Assembly (NCBI RefSeq): GCF_009861505.1
Contig: NZ_WTFT01000020.1
Location: 1-64,000 of the forward strand
Source: Pseudomonas izuensis
GTDB taxonomy: Bacteria; Pseudomonadota; Gammaproteobacteria; Pseudomonadales; Pseudomonadaceae
DNA length: 64,000 bases
Direction of reading: 5' to 3'
Shown here: positions 34,212 through 43,384 of the stretch, one piece after another
Layout: every line of letters starts with the position of its first letter
How positions within the stretch are numbered: the stretch's first letter is position 1
Translations under genes and position numbers: made by a program
Notes under the pieces: generated by a model
What the model was told of the DNA's origin: nothing
What the model saw: the letters and a program-made list of their open reading frames with translations, nothing else
Database searches by the model: none

Positions 34212-34229
34212 TCCAACGCTGAACAACCC

Positions 34230-34322
34230 ATTGTGGGAGCGAGCCTGCTCGCGAAGAGGGAGTGTCAGCCGACATCAATGTTGACTGATACACCGCTTTC
34301 GCGAGCAGGCTCGCTCCCACAG
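34230..34322. repeat. REPIN, GCGAGCCTGC type
   Basis: Inverted halves with the GGGAGCGAGCCTGCTCGCGA core are separated by about 35 bases, between convergent pyrF and the oxidoreductase gene. Confidence 0.9.
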
Positions 34323-34350
34323 TTGTTTGGTGGTGATTTTGGTTATTGGG

Positions 34351-35355
34351 TTAGACCTTCAGCACCAACTTGCCGAAATTCTCCCCGCTGAACAACTTCA
34401 TCAGCGTCTCCGGGAACGTCTCCAGCCCTTCCACGATGTCTTCCTTGCTCTTGAGCTGACCCTGGGCCATCCAGCCGGCCATTTCCTGCCCGGCGGCGGC
34501 AAACTGCGCGGCGTAGTCCATCACCACAAAGCCTTCCATTCGCGCGCGGTTGACCAGTAGCGCCAGATAGTTGGCCGGACCCTTGACCGCTTCCTTGTTG
34601 TTGTACTGACTGATGGCGCCACAGATCACCACCCGCGCTTTCATGTTCAGGCGGCTCAGCACCGCGTCGAGAATGTCGCCGCCGACGTTATCGAAGTACA
34701 CATCGACGCCTTTAGGGCATTCGCGCTTGAGACCGGCGATCACATCTTCGTTCTTGTAGTCGATGGCGCCGTCGAATCCCAATTCATCGATCAGGAATTG
34801 GCACTTGTCCGCGCCGCCAGCGATGCCGACTACGCGGCAGCCCTTGATCTTGGCAATCTGCCCGGCAATGCTGCCCACCGCACCGGCTGCGCCCGACAGC
34901 ACCACGGTCTCGCCAGCCTTGGGTGCACCGACATCGAGCAGGGCGAAGTAAGCCGTCATGCCGGTCATGCCCAGCGCGGATAAGTAACGCGGCAGCGGTG
35001 CCAGTTTCGGATCGACCTTGTAGAAGCCTCGTGGCTCACCCAGGAAGTAATCCTGCACCCCCAGCGCCCCGTTGACGTAGTCCCCGACCGCGAACCCAGG
35101 GTTGTTCGAGGCTACGACCTTGCCGACACCCAGGGCGCGCATCACTTCACCCAGACCCACCGGCGGGATGTAGGACTTGCCTTCATTCATCCAGCCGCGC
35201 ATGGCCGGGTCCAGCGAGAGGTATTCGTTTTTGACCAGGATCTGACCCGCGGCCGGCTCGCCGACCGGTACTTCCTGATAGGTGAAAGTCTCGCGGGTAG
35301 CCGCGCCCACGGGACGTTTGGCAAGCAGGAACTGGCGGTTGCTCTGGGAAGTCAT
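34351..35355 (-). CDS. NADP-dependent medium-chain oxidoreductase (CurA-like)
   Basis: This 334-residue zinc-free medium-chain dehydrogenase/reductase has the NADPH loop GAAGAVGSIAGQIAK (about residues 147-161) and the LSLDPAMRGWM block of the CurA/leukotriene B4 12-hydroxydehydrogenase group. It probably reduces the double bond of enones or enals. The start is the ATG at 35355 in preference to a GTG at 35364. It is divergent from the SDR gene. Confidence 0.88.
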   Translation of the reverse strand: MTSQSNRQFLLAKRPVGAATRETFTYQEVPVGEPAAGQILVKNEYLSLDPAMRGWMNEGKSYIPPVGLGEVMRALGVGKVVASNNPGFAVGDYVNGALGVQDYFLGEPRGFYKVDPKLAPLPRYLSALGMTGMTAYFALLDVGAPKAGETVVLSGAAGAVGSIAGQIAKIKGCRVVGIAGGADKCQFLIDELGFDGAIDYKNEDVIAGLKRECPKGVDVYFDNVGGDILDAVLSRLNMKARVVICGAISQYNNKEAVKGPANYLALLVNRARMEGFVVMDYAAQFAAAGQEMAGWMAQGQLKSKEDIVEGLETFPETLMKLFSGENFGKLVLKV

Positions 35356-35591
35356 GACAGGCACTCAAGATGAATGAAGCCTTGTTGATAGCCCTTCACG
35401 GGCGATGCCGCAAGTTGGGCTGATGCGGCGAATGCAGGTTGATCCAGTGCAGTGATAGTTGGTACGGCAGTCCCATCACTGCAACTCATGGGGGTTCAAC
35501 CGGCCTTTTGATAGTGCTGCCGCGACAGGGCTCGCCGTGGCTAGACTGAAAAAATCCGATCTCCCGCAAACATCTCTTCGAGGACACAACA

Positions 35592-36353
35592 ATGAGCATG
35601 ACGTTTTCCGGCCAGGTCGCCGTAGTGACGGGCGCCGCCAACGGTATTGGTCGCGCAACTGCCCAGGCGTTCGCCGCCGAGGGCTTGAAGGTGGTGGTGG
35701 CCGACATGGATACGGCAGGCGGCGAGGGGACGGTGGCGCTGATTCGGACGGCGGGCGGCGAAGCGACCTTCGTGCGCTGCAACGTCACCGTGGAAAGCGA
35801 CGTGAAAAATCTGATGGAGGAGGTGGTCAGTACTTACGGCCGTCTGGACTATGCCTTCAACAATGCCGGCATCGAGATTGAAAAGGGCAAGCTGGCCGAA
35901 GGCACCGTCGACGAGTTCGATGCGATCATGGGGGTCAACGTCAAAGGCGTCTGGTTATGCATGAAGTACCAATTGCCGCTGCTGCTGGCCCAGGGGGGCG
36001 GCGCCATCGTCAACACCGCTTCGGTGGCCGGTCTCGGTGCCGCGCCGAAAATGAGCATCTACGCCGCGTCCAAACACGCGGTGATCGGCCTGACCAAATC
36101 GGCGGCCATTGAATACGCCAAGAAAAAGATCCGGGTCAACGCGGTATGCCCGGCGGTGATCGACACCGACATGTTCCGTCGCGCCTATGAAGCCGACCCG
36201 AAGAAAGGCGAGTTCGCCAATGCCATGCACCCAGTGGGCCGTATCGGCAAGGTCGAGGAAATCGCCAGCGCGGTGCTGTACCTGTGCAGCGATGGCGCAG
36301 CGTTTACCACCGGGCACTCGTTGGCCGTGGATGGTGGAGTTACAGCGTTCTGA
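35592..36353 (+). CDS. short-chain dehydrogenase/reductase
   Basis: This 253-residue classical SDR has the cofactor motif TGAANGIG (13-20), NNAG (90-93), and the catalytic S144, Y157 and K161 (YAASK). The acidic D38/D40 after the second strand suggest NAD(H). It ends with the GHSLAVDGGVTAF block typical of this group. The substrate is not assignable. It is divergent from the CurA-like gene; the shared 236-base region likely holds both promoters. Confidence 0.88.
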   Translation: MSMTFSGQVAVVTGAANGIGRATAQAFAAEGLKVVVADMDTAGGEGTVALIRTAGGEATFVRCNVTVESDVKNLMEEVVSTYGRLDYAFNNAGIEIEKGKLAEGTVDEFDAIMGVNVKGVWLCMKYQLPLLLAQGGGAIVNTASVAGLGAAPKMSIYAASKHAVIGLTKSAAIEYAKKKIRVNAVCPAVIDTDMFRRAYEADPKKGEFANAMHPVGRIGKVEEIASAVLYLCSDGAAFTTGHSLAVDGGVTAF

Positions 36354-36384
36354 AGCCACGCGCTGATACGCAGTAAAAATCGAA

Positions 36385-36480
36385 CCTGTGGGAGCGAGCC
36401 TGCTCGCGAAGAGGGAGTGTCGGGCAACATCAATGTTGTCTGATACACCGCTTTCGCGAGCTGGCTCGCTCCCACAGGTT
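36385..36480. repeat. REPIN, GCGAGCCTGC type
   Basis: Inverted halves with the GGGAGCGAGCCTGCTCGCGA core are separated by about 40 bases. The right half carries GAGCTGGCTCG, a single change from the other half. Confidence 0.9.
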
Positions 36481-36592
36481 TTTCATTGCCTGGAATAGGG
36501 CCTTTTCCATGGTTCCGTGAAGGCGTCATGCAGTGTGTTTCAAATGATTGAAACAGGTGATCCTGACGGCGTTGTCGCACATCCCGGCCAAC

Positions 36593-36631
36593 ACTCCTGT
36601 GATTTACTGGTTTGCGCAAACCAACAGGAGT
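36593..36631 (+). promoter_or_regulatory. nested inverted repeat that covers the MocR gene ribosome binding site
   Basis: The inner 16-base perfect palindrome TGGTTTGCGCAAACCA (36608-36623) is flanked by ACTCCTGT (36593-36600) and ACAGGAGT (36624-36631), which are exact reverse complements. The right outer arm contains the AGGAG that serves the ATG at 36641. In RNA this could fold into a hairpin hiding the SD; in DNA it could be a dimer operator for the encoded regulator. Confidence 0.65.
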
Positions 36632-36640
36632 TGCTCGCTC

Positions 36641-37990
36641 ATGGAATTGAGAATCGATCGACGGGCCTTGGTGCCAGTCGTGCAGCAAATCGTTGACGCG
36701 TTAACCTGCTGGATCCGTTGCAATGACGTAGCCCCCGGCACGCGTTTGCTTTCCGTGCGGAAAATTGCGCACATCAATTTGCTCAGTCAATCTTGTGTCG
36801 TCGAAGCCTGTGAGCGATTGGTCGTAAAAGGGGTGCTGGAGTCGCGTCATGCCGCCGGTTACGTCGTGGCTTCTCCAGTTTCGAGCTCGGCGCGGCAAAC
36901 GCACACTTCCTTGTGCCATTTGGCATTGGGCGAGGGCGGCTTGCCCGAAAGCTGGCGCGAGACGGACGATCTGGCGTACGCAATCCGAGAGGTCAGTCGC
37001 ACTGACATGGCCAGTTTGTTCAACTACAGTTCGCCGTTGGGCCTGCCCGCTTTGCGTCAACAGATACTGAAGTGGCTGAAACAGCGGAAAATCAACGTCG
37101 AGGACAGTCGAATCCTGACGACGGCGGGGGCCAGTCAGGGGCTGGACCTGATCGTGCGGACGCTGTTCAAACCGGGAGACTGCGTGGTGGTGGAATGCCC
37201 CGGCTACCCAGCGTTGTTCGATCTGCTCAACCTGCACGGTATCAGCATGCTTGAGGTTCCACGAACTCCATGCGGGCCGGACCTGGCCGCGTTGGAAGCG
37301 CTGATGCTCAAGCACCATCCTCGCGGATTGTTCATCAACAGCTTCCATCACAATCCGACCGGCTGCAGCCTGACGCCCGAGGTGGCGCAGCGGGTACTGC
37401 AAATGGCGAAAGAACGGGGTGTGCAGGTGATCGAAGACGATGTTTATGCGGACCTGCACAGCGGCCCCGGCAAGCGCCTTGCCGCACTGGATGACGGAGT
37501 GATCTATGTAGGCAGCTATTCAAAAACCCTCAGCAGTTCCTTGCGGGTCGGTTTTGTAGTCGCCAGTGTCCAGATGATTGTGCGATTGGCTGAAGTCAAG
37601 ATGATCAGCAGCATGGGCGCCTCGCGATTTTGCGAGTCGGTGGTGGCCTGCCTGTTGGCTAACGGCGCCTATCGCCAATTGGTGCAGCGTCAGCGGCAGC
37701 GCTTGAACAGTGAACGCCAGGTGGTATTGCAGCTGCTCGAAGACGCCGGGTGGGAGGTGTTTGGCAAGCCTGTAGGAGGCCTGTTCATCTGGGCGCGGTC
37801 GCGGATGCAGGACGACGCTCAAGTACGGGTGCAGGCCCGACGCTTCGGCGTCTTGCTGTCATCGACGACGGCCTTTAGCCCCACCGGCGCGGCCACTGAC
37901 TGGCAGCGCATCAATGTGGCCTGTGCTGGTGATCCGCGAACCCGGGCATTTTTTCAGGCCACCGCTCCGGATCGACCTCAAGCGTTCTGA
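36641..37990 (+). CDS. MocR-type GntR regulator with aminotransferase domain
   Basis: This 449-residue protein fuses a GntR-like winged helix (about residues 10-75) to a type I aminotransferase fold. The PLP site is intact: N238-P-T240 in HHNPTG, D267 in EDDVYADL, and K295 in GSYSKTLSSS. It could be a PLP-sensing transcription factor, as MocR/PdxR/GabR proteins are, or an active aminotransferase. No divergent target gene sits next to it, so autoregulation through the upstream dyad is the simplest guess. The ATG at 36641 is ten bases after CAGGAG. Confidence 0.86.
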   Translation: MELRIDRRALVPVVQQIVDALTCWIRCNDVAPGTRLLSVRKIAHINLLSQSCVVEACERLVVKGVLESRHAAGYVVASPVSSSARQTHTSLCHLALGEGGLPESWRETDDLAYAIREVSRTDMASLFNYSSPLGLPALRQQILKWLKQRKINVEDSRILTTAGASQGLDLIVRTLFKPGDCVVVECPGYPALFDLLNLHGISMLEVPRTPCGPDLAALEALMLKHHPRGLFINSFHHNPTGCSLTPEVAQRVLQMAKERGVQVIEDDVYADLHSGPGKRLAALDDGVIYVGSYSKTLSSSLRVGFVVASVQMIVRLAEVKMISSMGASRFCESVVACLLANGAYRQLVQRQRQRLNSERQVVLQLLEDAGWEVFGKPVGGLFIWARSRMQDDAQVRVQARRFGVLLSSTTAFSPTGAATDWQRINVACAGDPRTRAFFQATAPDRPQAF

Positions 37991-38098
37991 AAACGACGCA
38001 GGCGTAGCTTTTTGCCATTATTCCGACGCCAGAGACTTGTGTTGCCACAGGCCCGTTGCGAATCTCCGTCTACAGACTATGGCAGGGGACTAAGTGCA

Positions 38099-40063
38099 AT
38101 GATTTCGGCCGTGCAAGGACGTTTTGCCAACCTCGGTATGGCAAAAAAACTGGGTATCGGGTTTGTGCTGGTGCTGTTGTTGACCGCCCTGGTGGCGGCC
38201 ATCGGCGTCTGGTCCCTGCAAACCATCAGTCAGCGTTTCGACGGGCTCAAGCAGATGTCGTCGCTCAACAGCGGTTTGCTGAAGGTACGCCTGCTGGAGC
38301 AGGAATATGCCTTGCACGGCAATCCGAAAACCGCTGACGCCCTGCACGAAGGCGTTGATGGCTTGATCGCCCTGGCCAACCAGCTCAAGACTGAATCTAC
38401 TGCGAACGTGCCGGTGATGAATGATGTCGAGCAGTCCCTGGGCGCCTACCGCAAGGCGTTCGACGAGTTTGTCTCGCTCAGTCAGGCCAAGGACCTGGCG
38501 CTGGAAATGGCCAGTTGGTCGGTCTCCAGCGTGGCCAATAACCTCGACGTGCTGCAGGCCGGGCTGGCCGATGACGGTACCTACACCCTGAAAAGTTCAG
38601 AGGGCAAGGACGGTGCGCAATTCATCGAACAGGCCAGTCAGGTCAGTCAGGTGTCCCGGTTGATGCTGCAAGCCATGAACGAAGCGCGCGTGCGCCTGGA
38701 CCAAAGCCGCAAGGGTGATGACAGCGCGGGGCAAGGCAAGATCGAGCAAGCCAGCCAGGCGTTGACCCAGGCCGAACAACTGAAAACCACGGTCAAGGAT
38801 GAGGGGTACCAGACCGTACTCAATGAAGTGATCGGCCATATCGCCAGTTTCAGCGACAAACTCGCCGAGTACACCGGCCTGCTGGAGCAGGAAAAGACCG
38901 TCTATCAGCAACTGCATCAACGCGCGGCCCAGGTGGTGGAGCGGGTCGATCAAGCCTATGTCGCCGAAGACCATTCGATGCAGACTGAGCTGAAAAAGAA
39001 CTCGCTGCTGATCATCGGCTCTTCCGCGCTGGCGTTGCTGGTCGGCTTGATTGCGGCTTGGGTGATTACCCGGTTGATCGTTGGGCCGCTGCGCAGTGTG
39101 ATTCGTGTGGCACAGCAGATTGCTTCAGGGGATTTGAGTGGAACGATCGAAGTGACCCGTCGGGACGAAATCGGCCAGTTGATGCAGGCGATGCAACAGA
39201 TGGGGGCGGGGCTGAGCCACATCGTCAGCGGTTTGCAGGCGGGTATCGAACAATTGGCCACTTCAGCGCAATCGCTGTCGGCGGTGACTGAGCAGACCAA
39301 TCTTGAAGTCAGCAGCCAGAAGGAAGAAACCGAACAGGTCGCGACCGCAATGAACCAGATGACCGCCACCGTGCACGACGTGGCGCGTAACGCGGAAGAA
39401 GCCGCCGTGGCGGCGCAAACGGCGGACGGCAAGGTCGAAAGCGGTCAGGTCGTGGTGCGTCAGAGCATGGCTCGGATCGAACAACTGGCGAATTCGGCGA
39501 CCTCGGCCAGTTCGAGCATCGAGAGCCTGAGCGCGGAAATCCAGAACATCGGTACCGTGCTCAGCGTTATCAAAAGCGTGGCCGAACAAACCAACCTGCT
39601 GGCACTCAATGCGGCCATCGAGGCCGCACGGGCCGGCGAGCAGGGCAGGGGGTTTGCGGTGGTCGCCGATGAAGTGCGCGCACTGGCCAAACGGACCCAG
39701 CAATCGACCGAGGAAATCGAGCGATTGGTCAGCGCCTTGCGCTCGGCGGCGCAGACGTCGGTGCAGCAGATTCAGAGCAGTGGCGACCTGGTGAAACTGG
39801 CGGTCAGTGATGCGCTTCAAACCGAAAGTGCGCTGGGCAGTATTGCGGCGGCGGTGTCGTTGATTCAGCAGATGAACCAGCAGATCGCCGCCGCTGCCGA
39901 GGAGCAGAGTTCGGTAGCCGAGGAAATCAACCGCAGTGTCACGAGTATTCGTGCCAGCGCGGATCAATCTTCGCTGGCGATGCAGGGGAATGCGGCGTCG
40001 AGTATCGAGTTGGCGCAGTTGGGGGTTGAGTTGAAGGGGATGGTGGGGCATTTCAGGCTTTAA
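38099..40063 (+). CDS. methyl-accepting chemotaxis protein
   Basis: This 654-residue chemoreceptor has TM1 (about residues 18-38), a large periplasmic helical ligand domain (about 39-300), TM2 (about 301-325), a HAMP domain and a long cytoplasmic coiled coil. The signalling tip is intact (EQTNLLALNAAIEAARAGE, then RGFAVVADEVRALA). The long ligand domain, about 260 residues, resembles the helical bimodular or McpS type. The ligand is unknown. The ATG at 38099 follows AGGGG. Confidence 0.92.
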   Translation: MISAVQGRFANLGMAKKLGIGFVLVLLLTALVAAIGVWSLQTISQRFDGLKQMSSLNSGLLKVRLLEQEYALHGNPKTADALHEGVDGLIALANQLKTESTANVPVMNDVEQSLGAYRKAFDEFVSLSQAKDLALEMASWSVSSVANNLDVLQAGLADDGTYTLKSSEGKDGAQFIEQASQVSQVSRLMLQAMNEARVRLDQSRKGDDSAGQGKIEQASQALTQAEQLKTTVKDEGYQTVLNEVIGHIASFSDKLAEYTGLLEQEKTVYQQLHQRAAQVVERVDQAYVAEDHSMQTELKKNSLLIIGSSALALLVGLIAAWVITRLIVGPLRSVIRVAQQIASGDLSGTIEVTRRDEIGQLMQAMQQMGAGLSHIVSGLQAGIEQLATSAQSLSAVTEQTNLEVSSQKEETEQVATAMNQMTATVHDVARNAEEAAVAAQTADGKVESGQVVVRQSMARIEQLANSATSASSSIESLSAEIQNIGTVLSVIKSVAEQTNLLALNAAIEAARAGEQGRGFAVVADEVRALAKRTQQSTEEIERLVSALRSAAQTSVQQIQSSGDLVKLAVSDALQTESALGSIAAAVSLIQQMNQQIAAAAEEQSSVAEEINRSVTSIRASADQSSLAMQGNAASSIELAQLGVELKGMVGHFRL

Positions 40064-40079
40064 TCGCTGCACCGCCGGA

Positions 40080-40190
40080 CCCTGTAGGAGCGAGCCTGCT
40101 CGCGATGGACGTGAACGATGACGAGGTCAGCCAGGATGAACGCGGCGGCGCTCTGACGTCCATCGCGAGCAAGCTCGCTCCTACACAGGG
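40080..40190. repeat. REPIN, GCGAGCCTGC type
   Basis: Inverted halves with the GGAGCGAGCCTGCTCGCGAT core are separated by about 55 bases, just ahead of the bidirectional terminator. Confidence 0.9.
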
Positions 40191-40226
40191 CAAAAAAAAA
40201 GCCACCGGTCTCGGTGGCTTTTTTGC
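40191..40226. terminator. bidirectional rho-independent terminator
   Basis: GCCACC (40201-40206) pairs with GGTGGC (40213-40218), with an A-tract before and a T-tract after, so it works on both strands. It ends the chemoreceptor gene and the convergent minus-strand gene. Confidence 0.88.
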
Positions 40227-40239
40227 ATTTGTTCGATGA

Positions 40240-41010
40240 TCAGTCGTAGATCACTTTCTTCTTCCAGTCCGCATCGGCCTCGACGTCTTTGAGGCCCTCC
40301 GTCAATTGGTTCACTTCCCCTTCTACCGGGGCGATGCGATCCATGACTTGTGCGTTCGCACGGGCCAGGAGTTTTTCCAGGTATTCCAGTTGTTCGGCAT
40401 AGATTTGTGGCTCCTGCTGCTTGCGCAGGTATTGCACACCACGTTCGAACGCCAGGCGCGCCTGGCCCGGCTGGTTCTGTTGCAGGGAATGCTGGCCAAG
40501 GTTGTTGAAGAATTCGATGTGCAACAGCACCAGAATATGGCGGACCTCGCGGATCCAGCGCTTGGCTTCATTGGGCGGCAGGAAGCCGTCCTGTGCCGCG
40601 CGGGTGATCTGGCCATGCAGGGCTTCAAGCAGGAAGCGCACGTCCTTGGCCTTGGCCTCTGTCTGGATCGGTGCCGGCGGGTTGTTGACCGGGATCGATT
40701 CGCCTTGGGCTACCAGAGCCTCAAGCTCGGTAATCCGCGCCTTGAGGTTGGAGCTGGTCTTTTCCAGATTCAGCAGGCGCTGGCAGACATTCAATTCCAG
40801 GCGGGTGAGCAGCAGCTTGAGTGCCGGTGTCATCAACTGACCGGGGAAGGTTTCGGTGATCTCGCCGCAACGACGCAGGCGGTCGTTGAGTTCAACCTTG
40901 GTACGGGCCCTTTCCAGCTTATTGTTTTCCACCACATGGTTGATGTAGCCAATGGCGATCAATAATGCGATCCCGGCTACAACGAGCAGGGTGATCATGA
41001 GTGGTGTCAC
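40240..41010 (-). CDS. membrane-anchored protein of unknown function
   Basis: This 256-residue protein starts with one transmembrane helix (about residues 5-24), followed by helical, charged sequence with probable coiled coil near 85-105 and a repeat-like helical segment (about 165-215, FFNNLGQHSLQQNQPGQAR) that resembles TPR-type packing. I recognise no family. The start is probably the GTG at 41010 (AGAGG seven bases upstream) rather than the ATG at 40998, which lacks an SD. Confidence 0.7.
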   Translation of the reverse strand: MTPLMITLLVVAGIALLIAIGYINHVVENNKLERARTKVELNDRLRRCGEITETFPGQLMTPALKLLLTRLELNVCQRLLNLEKTSSNLKARITELEALVAQGESIPVNNPPAPIQTEAKAKDVRFLLEALHGQITRAAQDGFLPPNEAKRWIREVRHILVLLHIEFFNNLGQHSLQQNQPGQARLAFERGVQYLRKQQEPQIYAEQLEYLEKLLARANAQVMDRIAPVEGEVNQLTEGLKDVEADADWKKKVIYD

Positions 41011-41291
41011 CGGTAAGACCTCTTATAGGGTTCGCGTGCGAGTGTAGTGGCTTGGCATTTAAGCGCCTAGGGCCGCTCGACGAGTTGGTTCGACAAGGCT
41101 TAACCTGTATCGGCTGCAGCCCTGCTTTATAAATGCTGGCACTCACGGAGCAGATTGCCATCACTCATCATGGACTATAGCGTCTTGGCGGGTGTCAGAA
41201 TATAGGCGCCAAACACCGGGCAGCGGAAAATCCGGATTGGCGCCGAAAAGCAGGGCCAAGTCATTGATTTAAAAAAATTTAATACAGGGGG
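41011..41291. other. intergenic region before the tRNA cluster
   Basis: This gap carries no convincing open frame. It ends in an AT-rich block (ATTGATTTAAAAAAATTTAA, 41261-41280) just upstream of the tRNA promoter, in the position of an UP-element. Confidence 0.4.
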
Positions 41292-41320
41292 TTGACGACC
41301 TCTCAATCCATCCATAGAAT
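41292..41320 (+). promoter_or_regulatory. strong sigma-70 promoter of the tRNA cluster
   Basis: TTGACG (41292-41297) and TAGAAT (41315-41320) are spaced by 17 bases. A GC-rich discriminator (GCGCGCC) follows, as in stringently controlled stable-RNA promoters, and an A/T-rich tract lies upstream. Confidence 0.82.
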
Positions 41321-41381
41321 GCGCGCCACTTGCAGCGTAAAGCACACAGCGAAACGAAGCAGGGAGTGAATGTTGTAGTGT

Positions 41382-41457
41382 GTCCCCTTCGTCTAGTGGC
41401 CTAGGACACCGCCCTTTCACGGCGGTAACAGGGGTTCGAGTCCCCTAGGGGACGCCA
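41382..41457 (+). tRNA. tRNA-Glu (anticodon TTC)
   Basis: The 76-base cloverleaf has acceptor stem GTCCCCT/AGGGGAC and anticodon stem CCGCC/GGCGG around loop CTTTCAC, giving anticodon TTC. The CCA end is encoded. It is the first of a duplicated pair. Confidence 0.96.
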
Positions 41458-41459
41458 AT

Positions 41460-41535
<76 letters not shown>

Positions 41536-41639
41536 ATTTTAAACAGCGTTGCTTTCGGGCAGGGCTGAGTGAAACCAGAACCAAGTCTTCGGATACGGTT
41601 CTGGACACCGAAACACACACCATGTGTTCCGGGTAGCGT

Positions 41640-41715
41640 GTCCCCTTCGTCTAGTGGCCTAGGACACCGCCCTTTCACGGCGGTAACAGGGGTTCGAGTC
41701 CCCTAGGGGACGCCA
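41640..41715 (+). tRNA. tRNA-Glu (anticodon TTC), second copy
   Basis: The sequence matches the first tRNA-Glu copy, 258 bases upstream. A roughly 100-base spacer separates it from the first tRNA-Gly. Confidence 0.96.
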
Positions 41716-41718
41716 TTT

Positions 41719-41794
<76 letters not shown>

Positions 41795-41803
41795 TATTTA
41801 ACG

Positions 41804-41832
41804 AAAACGCCGCTCAATCGAGCGGCGTTTTT
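41804..41832 (+). terminator. rho-independent terminator of the tRNA cluster
   Basis: AAAACGCCGCTC (41804-41815) pairs with GAGCGGCGTTTT (41820-41831), with a four-base loop and a T-tract. Confidence 0.9.
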
Positions 41833-41859
41833 GTTTGCGCGTGATTTGTATCCAGCACA

Positions 41860-41895
41860 AAAAGAGCCCGCCAGTCAGACTGAGCGGGCTCTTTG
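41860..41895. terminator. bidirectional terminator after the LysE gene
   Basis: AAAGAGCCCGC (41861-41871) pairs with GCGGGCTCTTT (41884-41894). It lies 3' of the minus-strand LysE gene, and separates that operon from the tRNAs. Confidence 0.85.
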
Positions 41896-41909
41896 CATTT
41901 CCGGCGATG

Positions 41910-42551
41910 TTACATCGACAGGATCAACCGCCCTGCAAACAGGATAAGAATCACGCCCATGGTGCGTTCGAACCAGTGCCCCATGCGCAGGAACAGCAAC
42001 CTCACCTTGCTGCTTGAAAAGAACAGGGCAACGATCACAAACCACGATGCGTTCACAAAGCACATCCAGATACCGTACAGCGCCTGAATTTCCAGCGGTG
42101 TAGTGGTGCTGATGAGGGTGGTGAAAATCGCCAGGAAAAACAGGGTGGCCTTGGGATTGGTGGCGTTGGTCAGAAAACCCGTACTGAATGCCTTTAGTAG
42201 TGTTTGTTCAATGACCGGCTCATCCGCATCTTTTTCGCCTTCAAGCACGGATTTGGGCTTGCTGCGCAACAGGCTGATGCCCAGGTACAGAATATAGGCA
42301 CCACCGATAACCTTGGCCACGGTCAGTAACCAGGGCGTTGCGTGCATCAACGCCCCGACGCCAAGCAGTGTGTACAGCACATGCACGGAAATGCCGGCAC
42401 CAATGCCCAGCGCCGTGCAGATACCCACCCAGCGGCCAAAACGCACACTCTGGCGGATGGTTACGGCGAAATCCGGACCGGGGGCGACGACGGCCAGGAA
42501 ATGGATCGTCGCCAGCGCCAGAAACTCGCCCAGGTAATTCGAAAACTGCAT
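41910..42551 (-). CDS. LysE family amino acid exporter
   Basis: This 213-residue protein has six predicted transmembrane helices and the LysE/RhtB signature near residues 20-40 (VAPGPDFAVTIRQS), with LTNATNPKATLFFLAIF later. It should export an amino acid or derivative. The ATG at 42551 has GGAG inside the end of the upstream oxygenase gene, with one base between the two genes, so they are translationally coupled and probably act on the same compound. Confidence 0.9.
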   Translation of the reverse strand: MQFSNYLGEFLALATIHFLAVVAPGPDFAVTIRQSVRFGRWVGICTALGIGAGISVHVLYTLLGVGALMHATPWLLTVAKVIGGAYILYLGISLLRSKPKSVLEGEKDADEPVIEQTLLKAFSTGFLTNATNPKATLFFLAIFTTLISTTTPLEIQALYGIWMCFVNASWFVIVALFFSSSKVRLLFLRMGHWFERTMGVILILFAGRLILSM

Positions 42552-42552
42552 T

Positions 42553-43323
42553 TCAACTCCAGAAAGTAAGGGGTGACGCGTTGCCGCGATAGCCGACAAA
42601 GAATGAAAGGCTCAAGCGTGGATCGGCCACACCCGGCGTCACCGAGTGCATACGGCGCGAATTGAACATGATGAAATCGCCCGGTTCGGGGCGAATCTCC
42701 AGGGTCGGAGCACCCAGCAGGGCCGGATCGATGCCGTAACTGTCGCCGCGCATTTCGTCGAATTGTTCCGGGGATATGTCGTGGTCCCACATCTGCAGAA
42801 CACCGCCTTCGGTGGGCATGTTCAGGTAGACGTTGCAGGCAATTTGCGCTTCCAGGCTCCTGGCTTGAAAGCTGTCCGGGGCGTCCTTGGCGAAAATGTC
42901 GTGATGGGCGAGAAAACACACGCCGGGTTTCACCACCCGGGACAGTCCGACATACATCTTGCGGCCATAGAGGTTTTCCAGATGCGCACCCGCTGGCCAG
43001 GACTCATCGAGCATGCAGCGCAAGGTATCGACCGGGGATGAGTAAGGCGCACAGCGGTTACGCAGCTCCGCGATGTTGCGGCTAGCGCGTTCGAAGTAAT
43101 CCTCGATCAGCAGTGGCTGGTTTTCCGCTTCATAAAACGCCATGCCGATGCGACCGATGCTCGGCGCGTTGATATAGCCTTCAAAACCCGGCGCGAGGAT
43201 CTTGTCGCCGATCTCGATCGCCAGCGGCGGGGCCAGCCAGCCCTTGATGCGGACGGCGAGAATTTCTTCGTTGACCAGCTTTTTTATGCACGTCTCATCG
43301 AGACATTCGGCGTCGAGCATCAT
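42553..43323 (-). CDS. 2-oxoglutarate/Fe(II)-dependent oxygenase, candidate amino acid hydroxylase
   Basis: This 256-residue protein has a facial triad: H140 and D142 in FLAHHDIF and H226 in RRMHSVTPG, with R236 ten residues later as the expected 2-oxoglutarate-binding arginine. The aspartate is present, so halogenation, which needs Gly or Ala there, is not expected; hydroxylation or desaturation is. Context (LysE one base downstream, an AlaX-type editing protein upstream) suggests a free amino acid as substrate. The start is one of two adjacent ATGs at 43323/43320. I recognise the fold, not the substrate. Confidence 0.8.
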   Translation of the reverse strand: MMLDAECLDETCIKKLVNEEILAVRIKGWLAPPLAIEIGDKILAPGFEGYINAPSIGRIGMAFYEAENQPLLIEDYFERASRNIAELRNRCAPYSSPVDTLRCMLDESWPAGAHLENLYGRKMYVGLSRVVKPGVCFLAHHDIFAKDAPDSFQARSLEAQIACNVYLNMPTEGGVLQMWDHDISPEQFDEMRGDSYGIDPALLGAPTLEIRPEPGDFIMFNSRRMHSVTPGVADPRLSLSFFVGYRGNASPLTFWS

Positions 43324-43384
43324 GTCTTGGGTCCATCCAGAGAAGCGTTAACGCAGCCTGCGAATGCGGGCTCCTGCTGTATCG

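Noticed and set aside
42553..43323. Reading the oxygenase as a BesD-type amino acid halogenase
   Set aside because: The HxD aspartate (D142) is present, whereas halogenases of this superfamily replace it with Gly or Ala to make room for chloride. Hydroxylation or related oxidation is more likely.
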